From NCBI GenBank assembly GCA_024280995.1, contig JAMXLM010000043.1, positions 1-64,000 of the forward strand: a stretch of DNA of 64,000 bases. Direction: 5' to 3'. The notes beneath the pieces were generated by a model that was given only the letters and a program-made list of their open reading frames with translations, had not been told where the DNA came from and did not search any database. The translations under genes were made by a program, and so were the position numbers. This DNA comes from Candidatus Dormiibacterota bacterium. GTDB taxonomy: Bacteria > Chloroflexota > Dormibacteria > Dormibacterales > Dormibacteraceae. Positions 34,401-42,419 of the stretch are shown here, one piece after another; the stretch's first letter is position 1, and each line of letters starts with the position of its first letter.

Positions 34401-36267
34401 GGACGACGTTCTCGGTCTTGCTCGGCCCGGTGATGAGCGGGTCTTTGACGACCGGCATCATGCTGTCCGAACCGGCCGGGACGTACCGCGACTTCTGCGG
34501 GTCGAACAGGTCCTGGTTGACCTGCACGCCATAGAACGCGGCCTTGTCGAGCGCGGTCGGCACGTAGCCGGTGGCGTTGTACTCGAGGCGCAGGTCGGGA
34601 CCCATGCCCAGCAGGAAGATGTCGCGCAGGATCGGACCGTTGGAGTCGTAGCCGACGACCTCGGCGATCTGAGCCACCTTGCGCCGGCCGTCCGGCATGC
34701 GGGCCTGGTGGACGATGAGGTTCACCGCGGATGCGATCTGCGCGCGCACGGCCTCGAAGGGGATGTCGATCGAGGCCATCATCACCATCGTCTCCAGGCG
34801 GGACAGCGCGTCGCGCGCGGAGTTCGAGTGGATGGTCGACATCGAGCCGTCGTGACCTGTGTTCATCGCCTGGAGCATGTCGAGCGCCTCGGAGCCGCGC
34901 ACCTCGCCGACCAGGATCCGGTCGGGGCGCATGCGGAGGCTGTTGCGAAGCAGCTGCCGGATGGTCAGCTCGCCTTTGCCCTCGACGTTGGGCGGGCGGT
35001 GCTCGAGGGCGATGACGTGCGGGTGGTCGATCTGCAGCTCGGCCGCGTCCTCGATGGTGATCACGCGCTGGTTGTGCGGGATGAATCGCGCGATCACGTT
35101 CAAGGTCGTCGTCTTGCCCGAGCCCGTGCCGCCTGAGACCAGTATGTTCATGCGCCCGAGCACCGCCGCCTGCAGGAACTCCGCCATCGCGGGACTGAGG
35201 CTGCCCTCGTGTTTCAGGTCCTCCATCGCGAGGACCGCGTCCTTGAACTTGCGGATAGTCAGCGCCGGACCGTGGATCGCGGCCGGCCGGATGATCGCGT
35301 TTACGCGGCTTCCGTCCGGAAGGCGGGCGTCGACCATCGGGTTTAGTCCGTCGATGTGGCGGCCGGTCGTCGCGACCATGCGCCTGATCGTCTCGAGCAG
35401 CTGGTTCTCGTCCTCGAAACGGACCTCGGCCTTGGTCAGCACGCCGCGCCGCTCGATGAAGATCTGGTCGGGACCGTTGACCATGATCTCGCTCACCGAG
35501 CGGTCGTGCAGCAGGCTGTCCAGCGGCCCGTAACCGACGGCCGCGCGCAGGATGATGTCGGCGAGCGCCGACTTCTCCTGCGTGTTGAGGACGATGTTGT
35601 CCTCGAGGAGGAAGCGGTCGAGGTGCGTGCGCACCGCACGCGAGAAGGCGATCGTGTCGCCGGTGGTGAGGCCGACGTCGCGGATCAGCGCGAGCCGGTC
35701 GCGGAAGTCGTTCGCGAGCTTGTTCAGGTCGCGCCCCTGGCGGGCCGCGGCCTCGAGGATGTCGCTGCGGCGCCGCCGAGGGGTTCCGCCCGCGGGCAGG
35801 GCCGCGACCGCGGTCGTCACCGTCCACGTGTCGACGAACTGCGTGTCGAGCAAGGAGCCCGCGACCGCGACGGCCGGGATGACCTTGCCAACCTCGGGCA
35901 GCCGGATCTTGATCGTGATCCCGTCGCTGTAAGGCTGGACCGCGGGGTCGATGTAGGCGGCGATCCACTCGCCGTCCTTGAATCGGAGGATTGCTTTTCG
36001 GGTGGCGCTCTGGTCGCCCGGGTCGGGCTCGAGCGAAGGATCGTCGACCGAGCCGAAGACGATGTACTTGATGTCGCGGATGGGGACCAGGCGCGGCCGG
36101 GTCGGGTCGTGGGCGGAGTAGACGGGAAATCCCTCGGCCGTGACCGAGCGCGCGTCGGACTCGCCGTCCTCCAGGCCACCGTCGAGCCGGTGGACGACGA
36201 CCTTGATCCGTGGCGAAGGCGCTTCGCCGGACAGTTGTGAGGGAGTCTCGAGGGTGATGTCGGCCAT
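31459..36267 (-). CDS. CpaF/TadA pilus ATPase fused to adenylate cyclase, STAND-like ATPase and helical repeats
   Basis: This 1602-residue protein joins domains usually found apart. Residues 1-165 are an unrecognised N-terminal domain. Residues about 225-580 are a CpaF/TadA motor ATPase with 'YGPLDSLL', Walker A GGTGSGKT (379-386), Walker B 'ILVGEVRGSEALDML' and 'GHDGSMSTIHSNS'. Residues 635-735 are a proline-rich linker and 785-850 a winged-helix-like segment. Residues 893-1060 are a class III cyclase with metal ligands Asp904 and Asp948, Lys944, adenine-specifying Asp1000, Asn1007 and Arg1011, so cAMP production is expected. Residues 1075-1380 are an AAA/STAND ATPase whose P-loop reads GAPGIGATR, with Ala1112 in place of lysine. 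A helical repeat tail follows. It is last in the operon with the STAS and GGDEF genes. Confidence 0.88.
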   Translation of the reverse strand: MADITLETPSQLSGEAPSPRIKVVVHRLDGGLEDGESDARSVTAEGFPVYSAHDPTRPRLVPIRDIKYIVFGSVDDPSLEPDPGDQSATRKAILRFKDGEWIAAYIDPAVQPYSDGITIKIRLPEVGKVIPAVAVAGSLLDTQFVDTWTVTTAVAALPAGGTPRRRRSDILEAAARQGRDLNKLANDFRDRLALIRDVGLTTGDTIAFSRAVRTHLDRFLLEDNIVLNTQEKSALADIILRAAVGYGPLDSLLHDRSVSEIMVNGPDQIFIERRGVLTKAEVRFEDENQLLETIRRMVATTGRHIDGLNPMVDARLPDGSRVNAIIRPAAIHGPALTIRKFKDAVLAMEDLKHEGSLSPAMAEFLQAAVLGRMNILVSGGTGSGKTTTLNVIARFIPHNQRVITIEDAAELQIDHPHVIALEHRPPNVEGKGELTIRQLLRNSLRMRPDRILVGEVRGSEALDMLQAMNTGHDGSMSTIHSNSARDALSRLETMVMMASIDIPFEAVRAQIASAVNLIVHQARMPDGRRKVAQIAEVVGYDSNGPILRDIFLLGMGPDLRLEYNATGYVPTALDKAAFYGVQVNQDLFDPQKSRYVPAGSDSMMPVVKDPLITGPSKTENVVRQVVVVPFSSDRPAAAAPPAPNLAAPPPAQTPEMQDEMRKLIDAARAAVADLQAASPPPAPAAPYEVPSAPPAQLPPPTPVVYPQGQPPQPIQPIASAPAPPPQYAQPIGDGGHAALEAATAMARATTALGQLAAASSGFSGLLPTVTAKEGGAGPAGASRRIQAVIESVITRRGLSLRLAPALTEAFDGTELKASDYAKENKISKDSAGRELRLATEAGLLQTVRYPQGEAGFRASQGLLREIAEGLGQPINAAAPLTAETIIGSLAVGQTEGTVTIMFTDVEESTRLLSARGFTEAHEIMKAYETIIEDKVSLHAGRRIKGLGDGFMISFGSARHGVECALDIQQAINEYSLQNPERKMRIRIGLNTGEVVEEGGDIFGAAVNVAARVAGKAKGGEILTSEIVRDLVGPITEVKFALRGRYKLKGFPDRWRLHEVFPGEVKEAPRVISSADGFVDREQERLDIHLAMDRAASGNGSFVFLSGAPGIGATRLAKEVADAAAADGWLVLSGRCMEREDEPFGPIRDVLAGAVAAHTARALQEAAGHHGPLLAALAPSLRQKVRGMNAAPEVPPDRIREQLFKAVYEFLSGIQGARPLLVLLDDLHWADDATVALLRDLAQRINGSRMVMLGTYWDTEVDSGLPFGNALSRLLKRRRASRIALGRLSDQEVERLVAAQAQAQLTPVQLIGIQAATEGNPLFVEHSLLYMAESESILGGGAHAQSSYTEEDLELAQSVRGLIGRRIQRLSEPAQRMLVAAAVIGRDFDVPLLEAFGELSGHELRDALDESVRGHFIAAAGKDTYRFAHGLVRRRVLGSLPLPRLQAYHLAVAETLERVYGRAAGDHAGEIGYHLYQAGTAADAARTAGFLGRAANNALAIGAFEEVLRLVDSTLQLLPADHTRERAEALSNRGGALWGLGRHEDARAAWQGAVQRYEELGDDKAAAMLQRRIAHIESHAQGHEANGAAPAEAVATAEVEVPG

Positions 36268-37262
36268 CAGCTGAATCTCTCGGGCGGGCGACGCCGATCG
36301 AGCACCCATTTTGAGCCCGGCATCCGCTTTGCGACCCCTTTTACCTCGGACGCGCGCGCGGCCACCGCCGCGGGGCTGGCGTAGCTTCCCGGCTCGGCGA
36401 TCACGATGCCGATCGACACCGACACGAGCGGGTTGCGCAGAATGTTGCCGCTGCGCTCTTCGGACTCGATCCAGCCTCGCTCGCGGTCGAGCGGGTCGTA
36501 GAGCGCGGGGATCGCCTGGTCGAACCGGGTCGTGATCTCGCCCGCGACCTTCTCCGCCACCGCGGGCTCGGTGAGGATCACGAAGTCGTCGCCGCCGACG
36601 TGTCCGGCGAAGTGAAGGTTCGACGGAGTCTCCTCGAGGACCTCGAGGATGATCGTGGCCAGCGTCTTGATGACATCGTCGCCGCGCAGGAAGCCGTAGT
36701 GGTCGTTGTAACTCTTGAAGCCGTCGATGTCCGGATAGAGGACCGCGAACCGTTGGTCGACCGCGAGCCGGCGGCTGATCTCACGCAGGATGTCCGCGTT
36801 GCCGCTCATCCCGGTCAGCGGGCTCAGACCGCGGGCGGTGGTCGAGCGTGTCATGACCGCGCGCAGCCTCGCCACCAGCTCTTCCGGGATGAACGGCTTG
36901 GTCACGTAGTCGTCCGCGCCTGACATCAGGTGCTCGACCTTGTCCTTCAGCGAGTCGCGCACCGTGAGGAACACGACTGGGATGAGGCGCGTGCGGAAGT
37001 CCTCGCGCAGCTCGGCCATGATCTGGTCCCCGGTCGTCTCGCCGAGCATGAGGTCGAGCAGGATGATGTCGGGTCTCCACTGGATCGCCGCCTCGTGCGC
37101 CAGCCGGCCGTCGCTCACCGTCACGCACTCGAAGCCGGCGCGTTCGAGGACCCGCTTGACGAGCCGAAGGACCTGCTCGTCGTCGTCGACGACCAGCGCG
37201 ACGTCGCGATGGAGGAATGCCGAATGCGAGCGGTCCGAGGCGGCATCACGAGTCACGGTCAC
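36267..37262 (-). CDS. Response regulator with REC and GGDEF domains
   Basis: The 331-residue protein has a receiver domain (residues 20-140, phosphoacceptor Asp70, Lys122) and a GGDEF domain (about 150-325) whose signature reads GGDDF at 223-227. The 'DIDGFKSYNDHYG' metal and substrate region is intact, so it may make c-di-GMP. No RxxD inhibitory site is seen. GTG 37262 overlaps the preceding stop (GTGA), and its own stop overlaps the CpaF-cyclase ATG (TGATG), which couples it tightly to the pilus motor. Confidence 0.88.
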   Translation of the reverse strand: MTVTRDAASDRSHSAFLHRDVALVVDDDEQVLRLVKRVLERAGFECVTVSDGRLAHEAAIQWRPDIILLDLMLGETTGDQIMAELREDFRTRLIPVVFLTVRDSLKDKVEHLMSGADDYVTKPFIPEELVARLRAVMTRSTTARGLSPLTGMSGNADILREISRRLAVDQRFAVLYPDIDGFKSYNDHYGFLRGDDVIKTLATIILEVLEETPSNLHFAGHVGGDDFVILTEPAVAEKVAGEITTRFDQAIPALYDPLDRERGWIESEERSGNILRNPLVSVSIGIVIAEPGSYASPAAVAARASEVKGVAKRMPGSKWVLDRRRPPERFS

Positions 37263-37474
37263 GACGATTGCTTCGGCGTCCGTGGAATCTTCTCGGTCAA
37301 CGCGACCGCGCGTTCGGCGGCGTCCCGGATCTCTTTGACGTCGGCCTTGACCGCCTCGGCGTCGTCGGTCTCGTCGGGGATCAGCTCGCAGTACTGGACG
37401 ATGACCGCGAGCAGGTTGCGAAGGTCGTGGACCAGGACGCGCATCGGGTCTTCGGCGATCGGTTCGGTCGTCAT
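37259..37474 (-). CDS. Orphan histidine-kinase dimerisation (HisKA-like) mini-protein
   Basis: This 71-residue protein contains only an H-box-like helix, 'VHDLRNLLAVIVQYCELI', and a second helix, 'AVKADVKEIRDAAERAVALTEKI'. That matches the two-helix dimerisation and phosphotransfer domain of histidine kinases. It has no ATPase domain. The gene before it encodes a free HATPase, so the two could act as a split kinase that phosphorylates the REC-GGDEF protein encoded next. ATG 37472-37474 overlaps the upstream stop (ATGA). Function is inference. Confidence 0.65.
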   Translation of the reverse strand: MTTEPIAEDPMRVLVHDLRNLLAVIVQYCELIPDETDDAEAVKADVKEIRDAAERAVALTEKIPRTPKQSS

Positions 37475-37884
37475 AGCTTTTTCACCAGCCTCCAACGGTT
37501 GATGTCGCCGTCGCGTTCGTACCCGAGCTCGTCGAGCAGCGAACGGGCCATCGCCAGGCCGCGGCCGTCCTCGTCGTCGTGTCCGGGCATCTCTCGGGCG
37601 AGCTGCTCGCCGACCGGCGGTCCGAAATCGACGAGTGACGCGACGGCCTTGCCGTCGCGAAGCTCAAGGGAGTACTCGACCGGCCGGCTCGTGTGGCGCG
37701 GACGGCCGTGGGTGAGCACGTTGCCGCCGATCTCCCCGAGCGCGGTCTCGAAAAGGATGAGGGCTCGATCGCCTCCATCGCGACCGAGCTCGCGCCGCAG
37801 CATGTCGACGGATCGGTGAATGACGTCAAGACCGTCGTCAACGCGGGAAAGCGAGGCGCGGAACTCAAAACGACTGCTCCTCAC
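37471..37884 (-). CDS. RsbW-like anti-sigma/serine-kinase ATPase
   Basis: The 137-residue protein is a lone HATPase_c domain of the RsbW/SpoIIAB type: N-box-like 'LFETALGEIGGNVLTHG', 'LVDFGPPV' and 'DEDGRGLAMARSLLDEL'. Such proteins bind and inhibit a sigma factor or another partner and phosphorylate a STAS antagonist. The STAS protein is encoded directly upstream. GTG 37884 is the start. No sigma factor gene is in the window. Confidence 0.8.
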   Translation of the reverse strand: MRSSRFEFRASLSRVDDGLDVIHRSVDMLRRELGRDGGDRALILFETALGEIGGNVLTHGRPRHTSRPVEYSLELRDGKAVASLVDFGPPVGEQLAREMPGHDDEDGRGLAMARSLLDELGYERDGDINRWRLVKKL

Positions 37885-37888
37885 CGGA

Positions 37889-38230
37889 TCAGAGTCCGGT
37901 GAGGGCTTCCTCGACTGTCGCGTAGTAGGGGAAAACCCGATCCAGGGTGGTCAGCTCGAGGACGACGCGCACCTGCTGGTTGGGCGCGGCCAGCCGGAGC
38001 TCGCCCTGGCTGTTGCGAATCTGCTTCAGGGCGGCGATCACAGACCCGAGGCCGGTGGAGTCGACGAAGCTCACGCCCTCCATGTCGATGACGACCTTGG
38101 CGGGGCTGTTCCTGACCGCCTCGCCGATCGCCTCCTTCAAGACGGGCGCGCCGGCCACGTCGAGCCTTCCCGATGGGGAAAGCACGGTGACTCCGTTGTC
38201 GGCGGGGCGGGTCTCGACTTCCAGCGCCAT
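37889..38230 (-). CDS. STAS-domain anti-sigma factor antagonist (RsbV/SpoIIAA-like)
   Basis: The 113-residue protein is a single STAS domain with the phosphorylation site Ser58 in 'FVDSTGLGSVIAAL'. In partner switching, the dephosphorylated form captures the RsbW-like kinase. The divergent REC-PP2C phosphatase at 38509 is its likely activator. It is the first gene of the operon that ends with the CpaF-cyclase fusion. A TATGCT nine bases before its ATG could be a -10 box on the minus strand. Confidence 0.88.
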   Translation of the reverse strand: MALEVETRPADNGVTVLSPSGRLDVAGAPVLKEAIGEAVRNSPAKVVIDMEGVSFVDSTGLGSVIAALKQIRNSQGELRLAAPNQQVRVVLELTTLDRVFPYYATVEEALTGL

Positions 38231-38508
38231 GGCCGGAAGAGCATATGGCAGCGAAGCGCGGATTCAGCCTCACTTTGGTGCCCATCGCCGGGCTCACCTT
38301 GCGTCTGCGCTGGTCTAGGCGGCCGGGCGCCTTCGGCGCTGAAGCCGGCGTCAGGGGGCCCGGCGCTCACCCGCTGCCCCCGCGACCACGACGCGGGGAC
38401 CCCAGCAGGTGTTGCGTTCCTCGTCGCGCCACCCCTTCCTTGGCTCCGGCCGCCGATACCGCGCATACGCTGCGGCGCCCCGGCGCCGGGCACCTAGACT
38501 TCCTGGCC
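38231..38508. other. 278-bp divergent region between the rsbV-like and rsbU-like genes
   Basis: The region should hold the promoters of the two signalling transcripts. TAGACT at 38495-38500 serves the plus strand. TATGCT (minus, about 38240-38245) may serve the minus strand. The middle is GC-rich with short repeats and no convincing gene, although an open plus-strand frame runs through it to the phosphatase. Confidence 0.45.
38495..38500 (+). promoter_or_regulatory. -10 box of the REC-PP2C gene, leaderless type
   Basis: TAGACT ends eight bases before GTG 38509. This fixes the start, because the open frame extends 88 codons further upstream. Confidence 0.55.
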
Positions 38509-39648
38509 GTGAGTGTGGAAGCAGGCTCCGATCGAGTGCTCGTGGTCGACGACGACGAGGCCCTCGCGCGGGTGATGGCGCGCACCCTGCGGGGCCGCGG
38601 ATTCGAGTGCGACGTGGCCCTCAGCGGCGCCGAGGCCCGCAAGCTGCTGGAGGCGCAGGACTACGCGGTCGCTCTCCTGGACGTGCGCCTTCCGGACGAA
38701 TCGGGGTACGGCCTGCTCGAGCATTTGAAGTCGGCTCGGCCGAACGCCGCGGTCGTGATGATCTCGGGCGTCGACGACGCAGAGCTCGGCAAGGCCGCGA
38801 TGGAACACGGGGCCAACGGCTACTTCGTCAAGCCCGTGAGCGCGACCCAGCTCTACCTCCTCGTCATCGGCAACGTTCGGCGCCGCACCAGCGAGCTCGA
38901 GCAGCGGCAGAGCGTCGACAGGCTGCAGGTCATGGTCGATCAGCGGTCGGACCAGGTGCGCCGGGCCGCCGAGCTGCAGTCGGGGATGCTGCCGGTGTCG
39001 CCTTTCAAGGAGGACGGCTTCGAGATCGCCGCGCACTTCACCGCCGCGCGCGAGATCAGTGGCGACTTCTACGACTGGTACCGCTCCGACGACGCGCACG
39101 TCACGCTCTCGCTCGGCGACGTGATGGGCAAGGGCCTGACCGCTTCGCTGCTGATGGCCACCGCCCGCGCCGCGCTTCGCGGTGTGATGGGCCTCTCGCC
39201 GCTCGACAGCGGGGTGAAGCAGGCCGCGAGCGTGATGCTGGACGCGCTGCAGGTCAACCAGGCGTACGTGACTCTGTTCCACTTCACCTACGACCAGCGG
39301 TCGGGCGACGTGGCGTATGTCGACGCGGGGCACGGACACGCGAGAGTGCTGCGTGGCGAGGTGGGGCAGGAGCTGCTCGGGGAGAGAAGCGCGCCGATCG
39401 GCATGTTCCCGGAGACCGACTACGCGACCGGCCAGGTCAACCTCCGCCCGGGCGATGCGATGGTCGTGTTCTCGGACGGACTCCTGGACCTGCGACCCGA
39501 CCTCGCCATCCGCGACGTGCAGCTTCCCTTCGAGGCGCGCCAGGCGCGGTCGGCGCAGGAGATGGTCGACGTTCTGGCTCGCGGCGCGAGGGATCGCGAG
39601 CTCGCGGATGACGTCACGGTGCTTGCATTGAGACGGCTTCCTCTCTAA
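38509..39648 (+). CDS. RsbU-like response regulator with PP2C (SpoIIE) phosphatase
   Basis: The 379-residue protein has an N-terminal receiver domain (Asp58, Lys108), a short coiled linker with 'LQSGMLPVSPF', and a SpoIIE-type PP2C domain ('GDFYDWYRSDD', 'GDVMGKGLTASLLMATAR', 'SDGLLDL', 'DDVTVLALR'). It should dephosphorylate the STAS protein encoded divergently, under control of a histidine kinase, possibly the one downstream. The start GTG is placed from the -10 box. Confidence 0.9.
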   Translation: MSVEAGSDRVLVVDDDEALARVMARTLRGRGFECDVALSGAEARKLLEAQDYAVALLDVRLPDESGYGLLEHLKSARPNAAVVMISGVDDAELGKAAMEHGANGYFVKPVSATQLYLLVIGNVRRRTSELEQRQSVDRLQVMVDQRSDQVRRAAELQSGMLPVSPFKEDGFEIAAHFTAAREISGDFYDWYRSDDAHVTLSLGDVMGKGLTASLLMATARAALRGVMGLSPLDSGVKQAASVMLDALQVNQAYVTLFHFTYDQRSGDVAYVDAGHGHARVLRGEVGQELLGERSAPIGMFPETDYATGQVNLRPGDAMVVFSDGLLDLRPDLAIRDVQLPFEARQARSAQEMVDVLARGARDRELADDVTVLALRRLPL

Positions 39649-39707
39649 GCCCCTGACCCTCGATCCCTCTCCCCGATGGGGAGAGAGAACTTCAAAATCG
39701 AAGTTCT
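39646..39707 (+). terminator. Repeat hairpin plus second hairpin after the phosphatase gene
   Basis: The first part (39646-39691) repeats the element at 25356-25402 and has CCCTCTCCCC-GAT-GGGGAGAGAG. It starts with the TAA stop codon of the phosphatase. The second hairpin is AGAACTTC (39686-39693) with GAAGTTCT (39700-39707). Together they probably end transcription before the kinase gene. Confidence 0.55.
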
Positions 39708-39738
39708 TAAGGGGGGCTGAACCGCGCAGACCCACCCC

Positions 39739-39744
39739 TAGACT
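39739..39744 (+). promoter_or_regulatory. -10 box for the histidine kinase transcript
   Basis: TAGACT lies 43 bases before the TTG start, so this transcript would have a short leader with an AAGGGGGGCGAGG ribosome site. Confidence 0.4.
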
Positions 39745-39787
39745 TTGTGCCCTGCGCACGATCAATCCCGCCAAGGGGGGCGAGGGT

Positions 39788-42049
39788 TTGGGGGCACTGC
39801 AAGGGAGCGAAACGCAGCTTGCCTCGTGGGCCCGTCTTGGGTTGCAACGAGCCATGCCCTTCGCATTCGCCGCCGCCGTTCTCGCCGCGATCATCGGCGT
39901 CCTCGGCGCGGCTGCCACCCAGCCGGAGGTCGCTTTTCCGATCTTCATCGGGGTTGTCGTCTTCGCCGCGGTCCTCACGGGCGTGGCAGTCGCGGCGAGC
40001 GAGCTGTTCCGTCAGTATCGCCAGGTCGCGGCGGGCACACAGACGAAGCTCGACGACATCACCGCCGCCGAGCGCCGGCTGCGCAACGTGGTCGACTCGG
40101 CCGACGTCGGGCTCGGCCTGGCCGACCTGGAAGGCAACCTCACGCAGGTCAGCGATCGACTCGCCGTGATCTTCGGTCGCGGACACGACGAGCTTTTGAA
40201 GGTGTCGATCACCGACCTATTCGCGGGCGAGGAGAGGGCGATGGTGTCCAAGGGCCTGGCTCGATTGCGGGACGGCCAGCTGACCAGGTGGGCGACGGAG
40301 CTGAGCGCTGTCGGGCTTTACATGGTGCGGCTGCCGGCCGACCCGCAGCTGCTGGTCCAGGCGACCGACATCGCCGCCCGCCGCCGGGCCGAGACCCTCA
40401 GTGACTGCCTCGCCTCGGTGCGGGAGATCATCGTTGCGTCGGCCGGGGTGGACCAGGCCCTGCCGCAGGTCCTTCGCCAGATGTGCGAGCACCTCGGCTG
40501 GAGCGCGGGTCAGTACTGGTCGGTTGACTCCGAGACCAGGACGATGCGCGTCCGGCACTCCTGGAACGCGGCCGATGCGCTGCTCGACGGCTTCCTCTTC
40601 GCGAGCCGCGGCATGGCGGTGACCGAGGGCAACGGGCTGGTGGGCCGCGTGTGGCAGGCCGGAATCCTCGCCGTCGAGGGAGACCTGACCAGGGCCACGG
40701 GCTATGAGCCGCTCCGGGCGGCGCAGATCGCCGAGCTCCGCTCGGCGCTGGCGTTCCCGATCGTGCAGGGGAGCGAGGTTACGGGCGTGATCGAGCTCGT
40801 GAGTCGCGAGACCCAGACGCCCGAGGTCGAAGAGGTCACGGTGCTCGCGACCGCGGGCGTGGAGATCGGCCAGTTCATCCGCCGCGCCGGGATCGCCGAC
40901 GCGCTCCGCCGGAGCGAGGCGGACCACCGCGCCATCTTCGAACGCTCTCCGGTAGGCATCGCCAGGATCAGCGACGACGGCGAGCTGGTCGAGGCCAACG
41001 CCTCACTCCTTCATCTGCTCGAGCACGATGCGGACTCGATGAAGGGCACCGCCTGGCCGGACCTGATGCGTGCTTATGACCAGGCCGCGCTGCGCCAGCA
41101 CAAGGCGCCGTTCCTCGCCGGCATCTCCGACGGAGGCAGCCTGCAGGTTCGCGCCGCGACGGGAGGTGGAACCTGGTTGTGGCTGCAGCTGACGGCGACG
41201 TCGATCCCCGATTCGTACGGGGCGCCCGAGCACGTGCTCGTCATGGTCGAGGACGTGACCGCCCTGCGCGAAACTTCGGAGCGGCTCACCGAGGCGCTTC
41301 AGGCGCAGCGCGACGCGAACGCGAACCTCGAGAAGTTCGACCAGACCAAGAGCGAGTTCCTGAGCATCGTCAGCCACGAGTTCCGCACCGCGTTGACCGG
41401 CATCCAGGGATTCAGCGAGCTGATCCGCGACGGCGGCCTGGAGCCGGACGAGGTCCGCGCCTACGGCGGCTACATCTTCAACGACGCCGACCGCGTCAAC
41501 CGCCTGATCGGCGACATGCTCGACCTCGACCGGATGGAGTCGGGGCGGATGACGATGCGCACCGCCGACGTCGATATCAACGACATCGTCATGGAGGCGA
41601 TCTCACGCGCCGCCCCTTCGGCGACGACCGTCGAATTCAAGTCCGACCTCGACCCGCGACTCCCGATCGTCGCCGGCGATCGCGATCGCCTGATCCAGGT
41701 CTTGAGCAACCTGGTCAACAACGCGGTCAAGTACTCGCCCGAGGGCGGGACGGTGACGCTCGCGAGCCGGGTCGACGGACGCTTCGCGCTGGTGAGCATC
41801 TCCGACACCGGCATCGGCATCCCGCAGGACGAGATCGGTCACGTCTTCGAACGCTTCCGTCGCGTCCGCAGCGGCGCGGCGCAGGCGATCCCCGGCACAG
41901 GCCTCGGTCTCACGATCGTCAAGCAGATCGTGGAGATGCACGGAGGCAAGATCTGGGTCGAGAGCGCGGTCGGTCATGGTTCGTCGTTCCACTTCACGAT
42001 CCCGCTCGCGCCTGAGAGCGCGCAGGCCCTGCAGACGAGCAATGGCTGA
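39788..42049 (+). CDS. Membrane histidine kinase with PAS and GAF sensor domains
   Basis: The 753-residue protein has two N-terminal membrane helices (about residues 20-72), a PAS domain (about 90-200), a GAF domain (about 205-370), a second PAS (about 375-500), HisKA with His530 in 'SHEFRT', and an HATPase with 'NLVNNAVKYS', 'DTGIGIP' and 'GTGLGLTIV'. It should phosphorylate a receiver, most likely the one encoded next with an 8-bp overlap. The start is TTG 39788 behind a purine-rich site. The signal is unknown. Confidence 0.88.
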   Translation: MGALQGSETQLASWARLGLQRAMPFAFAAAVLAAIIGVLGAAATQPEVAFPIFIGVVVFAAVLTGVAVAASELFRQYRQVAAGTQTKLDDITAAERRLRNVVDSADVGLGLADLEGNLTQVSDRLAVIFGRGHDELLKVSITDLFAGEERAMVSKGLARLRDGQLTRWATELSAVGLYMVRLPADPQLLVQATDIAARRRAETLSDCLASVREIIVASAGVDQALPQVLRQMCEHLGWSAGQYWSVDSETRTMRVRHSWNAADALLDGFLFASRGMAVTEGNGLVGRVWQAGILAVEGDLTRATGYEPLRAAQIAELRSALAFPIVQGSEVTGVIELVSRETQTPEVEEVTVLATAGVEIGQFIRRAGIADALRRSEADHRAIFERSPVGIARISDDGELVEANASLLHLLEHDADSMKGTAWPDLMRAYDQAALRQHKAPFLAGISDGGSLQVRAATGGGTWLWLQLTATSIPDSYGAPEHVLVMVEDVTALRETSERLTEALQAQRDANANLEKFDQTKSEFLSIVSHEFRTALTGIQGFSELIRDGGLEPDEVRAYGGYIFNDADRVNRLIGDMLDLDRMESGRMTMRTADVDINDIVMEAISRAAPSATTVEFKSDLDPRLPIVAGDRDRLIQVLSNLVNNAVKYSPEGGTVTLASRVDGRFALVSISDTGIGIPQDEIGHVFERFRRVRSGAAQAIPGTGLGLTIVKQIVEMHGGKIWVESAVGHGSSFHFTIPLAPESAQALQTSNG

Positions 42050-42419
42050 CGATTTCGCAGTTCTCGTCGCGGACGACAACGAGGTGGCGCAGCGCCTGTG
42101 CAAGCGCGTGCTGGAGAAGGCGGGTTACCCGGTGCTGATCGCGGCGGACGGGCTGCAGGCAGTGGACATCGCGCTCAACCAGCGCCCGGCGATGATCCTG
42201 ATGGACGTCGCGATGCCGGGCATCGACGGGCTCGAGGCGATGCGCAGGATCAAGGCCGAAGTTCCGTCGATGCCAATCGTGATCGCCAGCGCGCACTCGA
42301 TGTCGAGCGACCGCGACCGTTTCCTGGCCGCCGGGGCCGATGACGTGCTGAGCAAGCCCTTCCGGCTCGCCGACCTGATCGCGGTCGTCGCGGGCTTCGC
42401 CAAGGCCAAGGCGTCGTGA
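42042..42419 (+). CDS. Single-domain response regulator
   Basis: The 125-residue protein is only a receiver domain: Asp11-Asp12, phosphoacceptor Asp55 ('ILMDVAMPG') and Lys105 ('LSKPF'). Without an output domain it acts by protein contact or as a phosphorelay shuttle. It overlaps the histidine kinase by eight bases and the Ser/Thr kinase start by four, so the three are likely one signalling unit. Confidence 0.92.
   Translation: MADDFAVLVADDNEVAQRLCKRVLEKAGYPVLIAADGLQAVDIALNQRPAMILMDVAMPGIDGLEAMRRIKAEVPSMPIVIASAHSMSSDRDRFLAAGADDVLSKPFRLADLIAVVAGFAKAKAS

Noticed and set aside
38245-38508. An 88-codon N-terminal extension of the REC-PP2C protein
   Set aside because: The extension is Arg/Pro-rich and unlike the domain, and a -10 box lies directly before GTG 38509.
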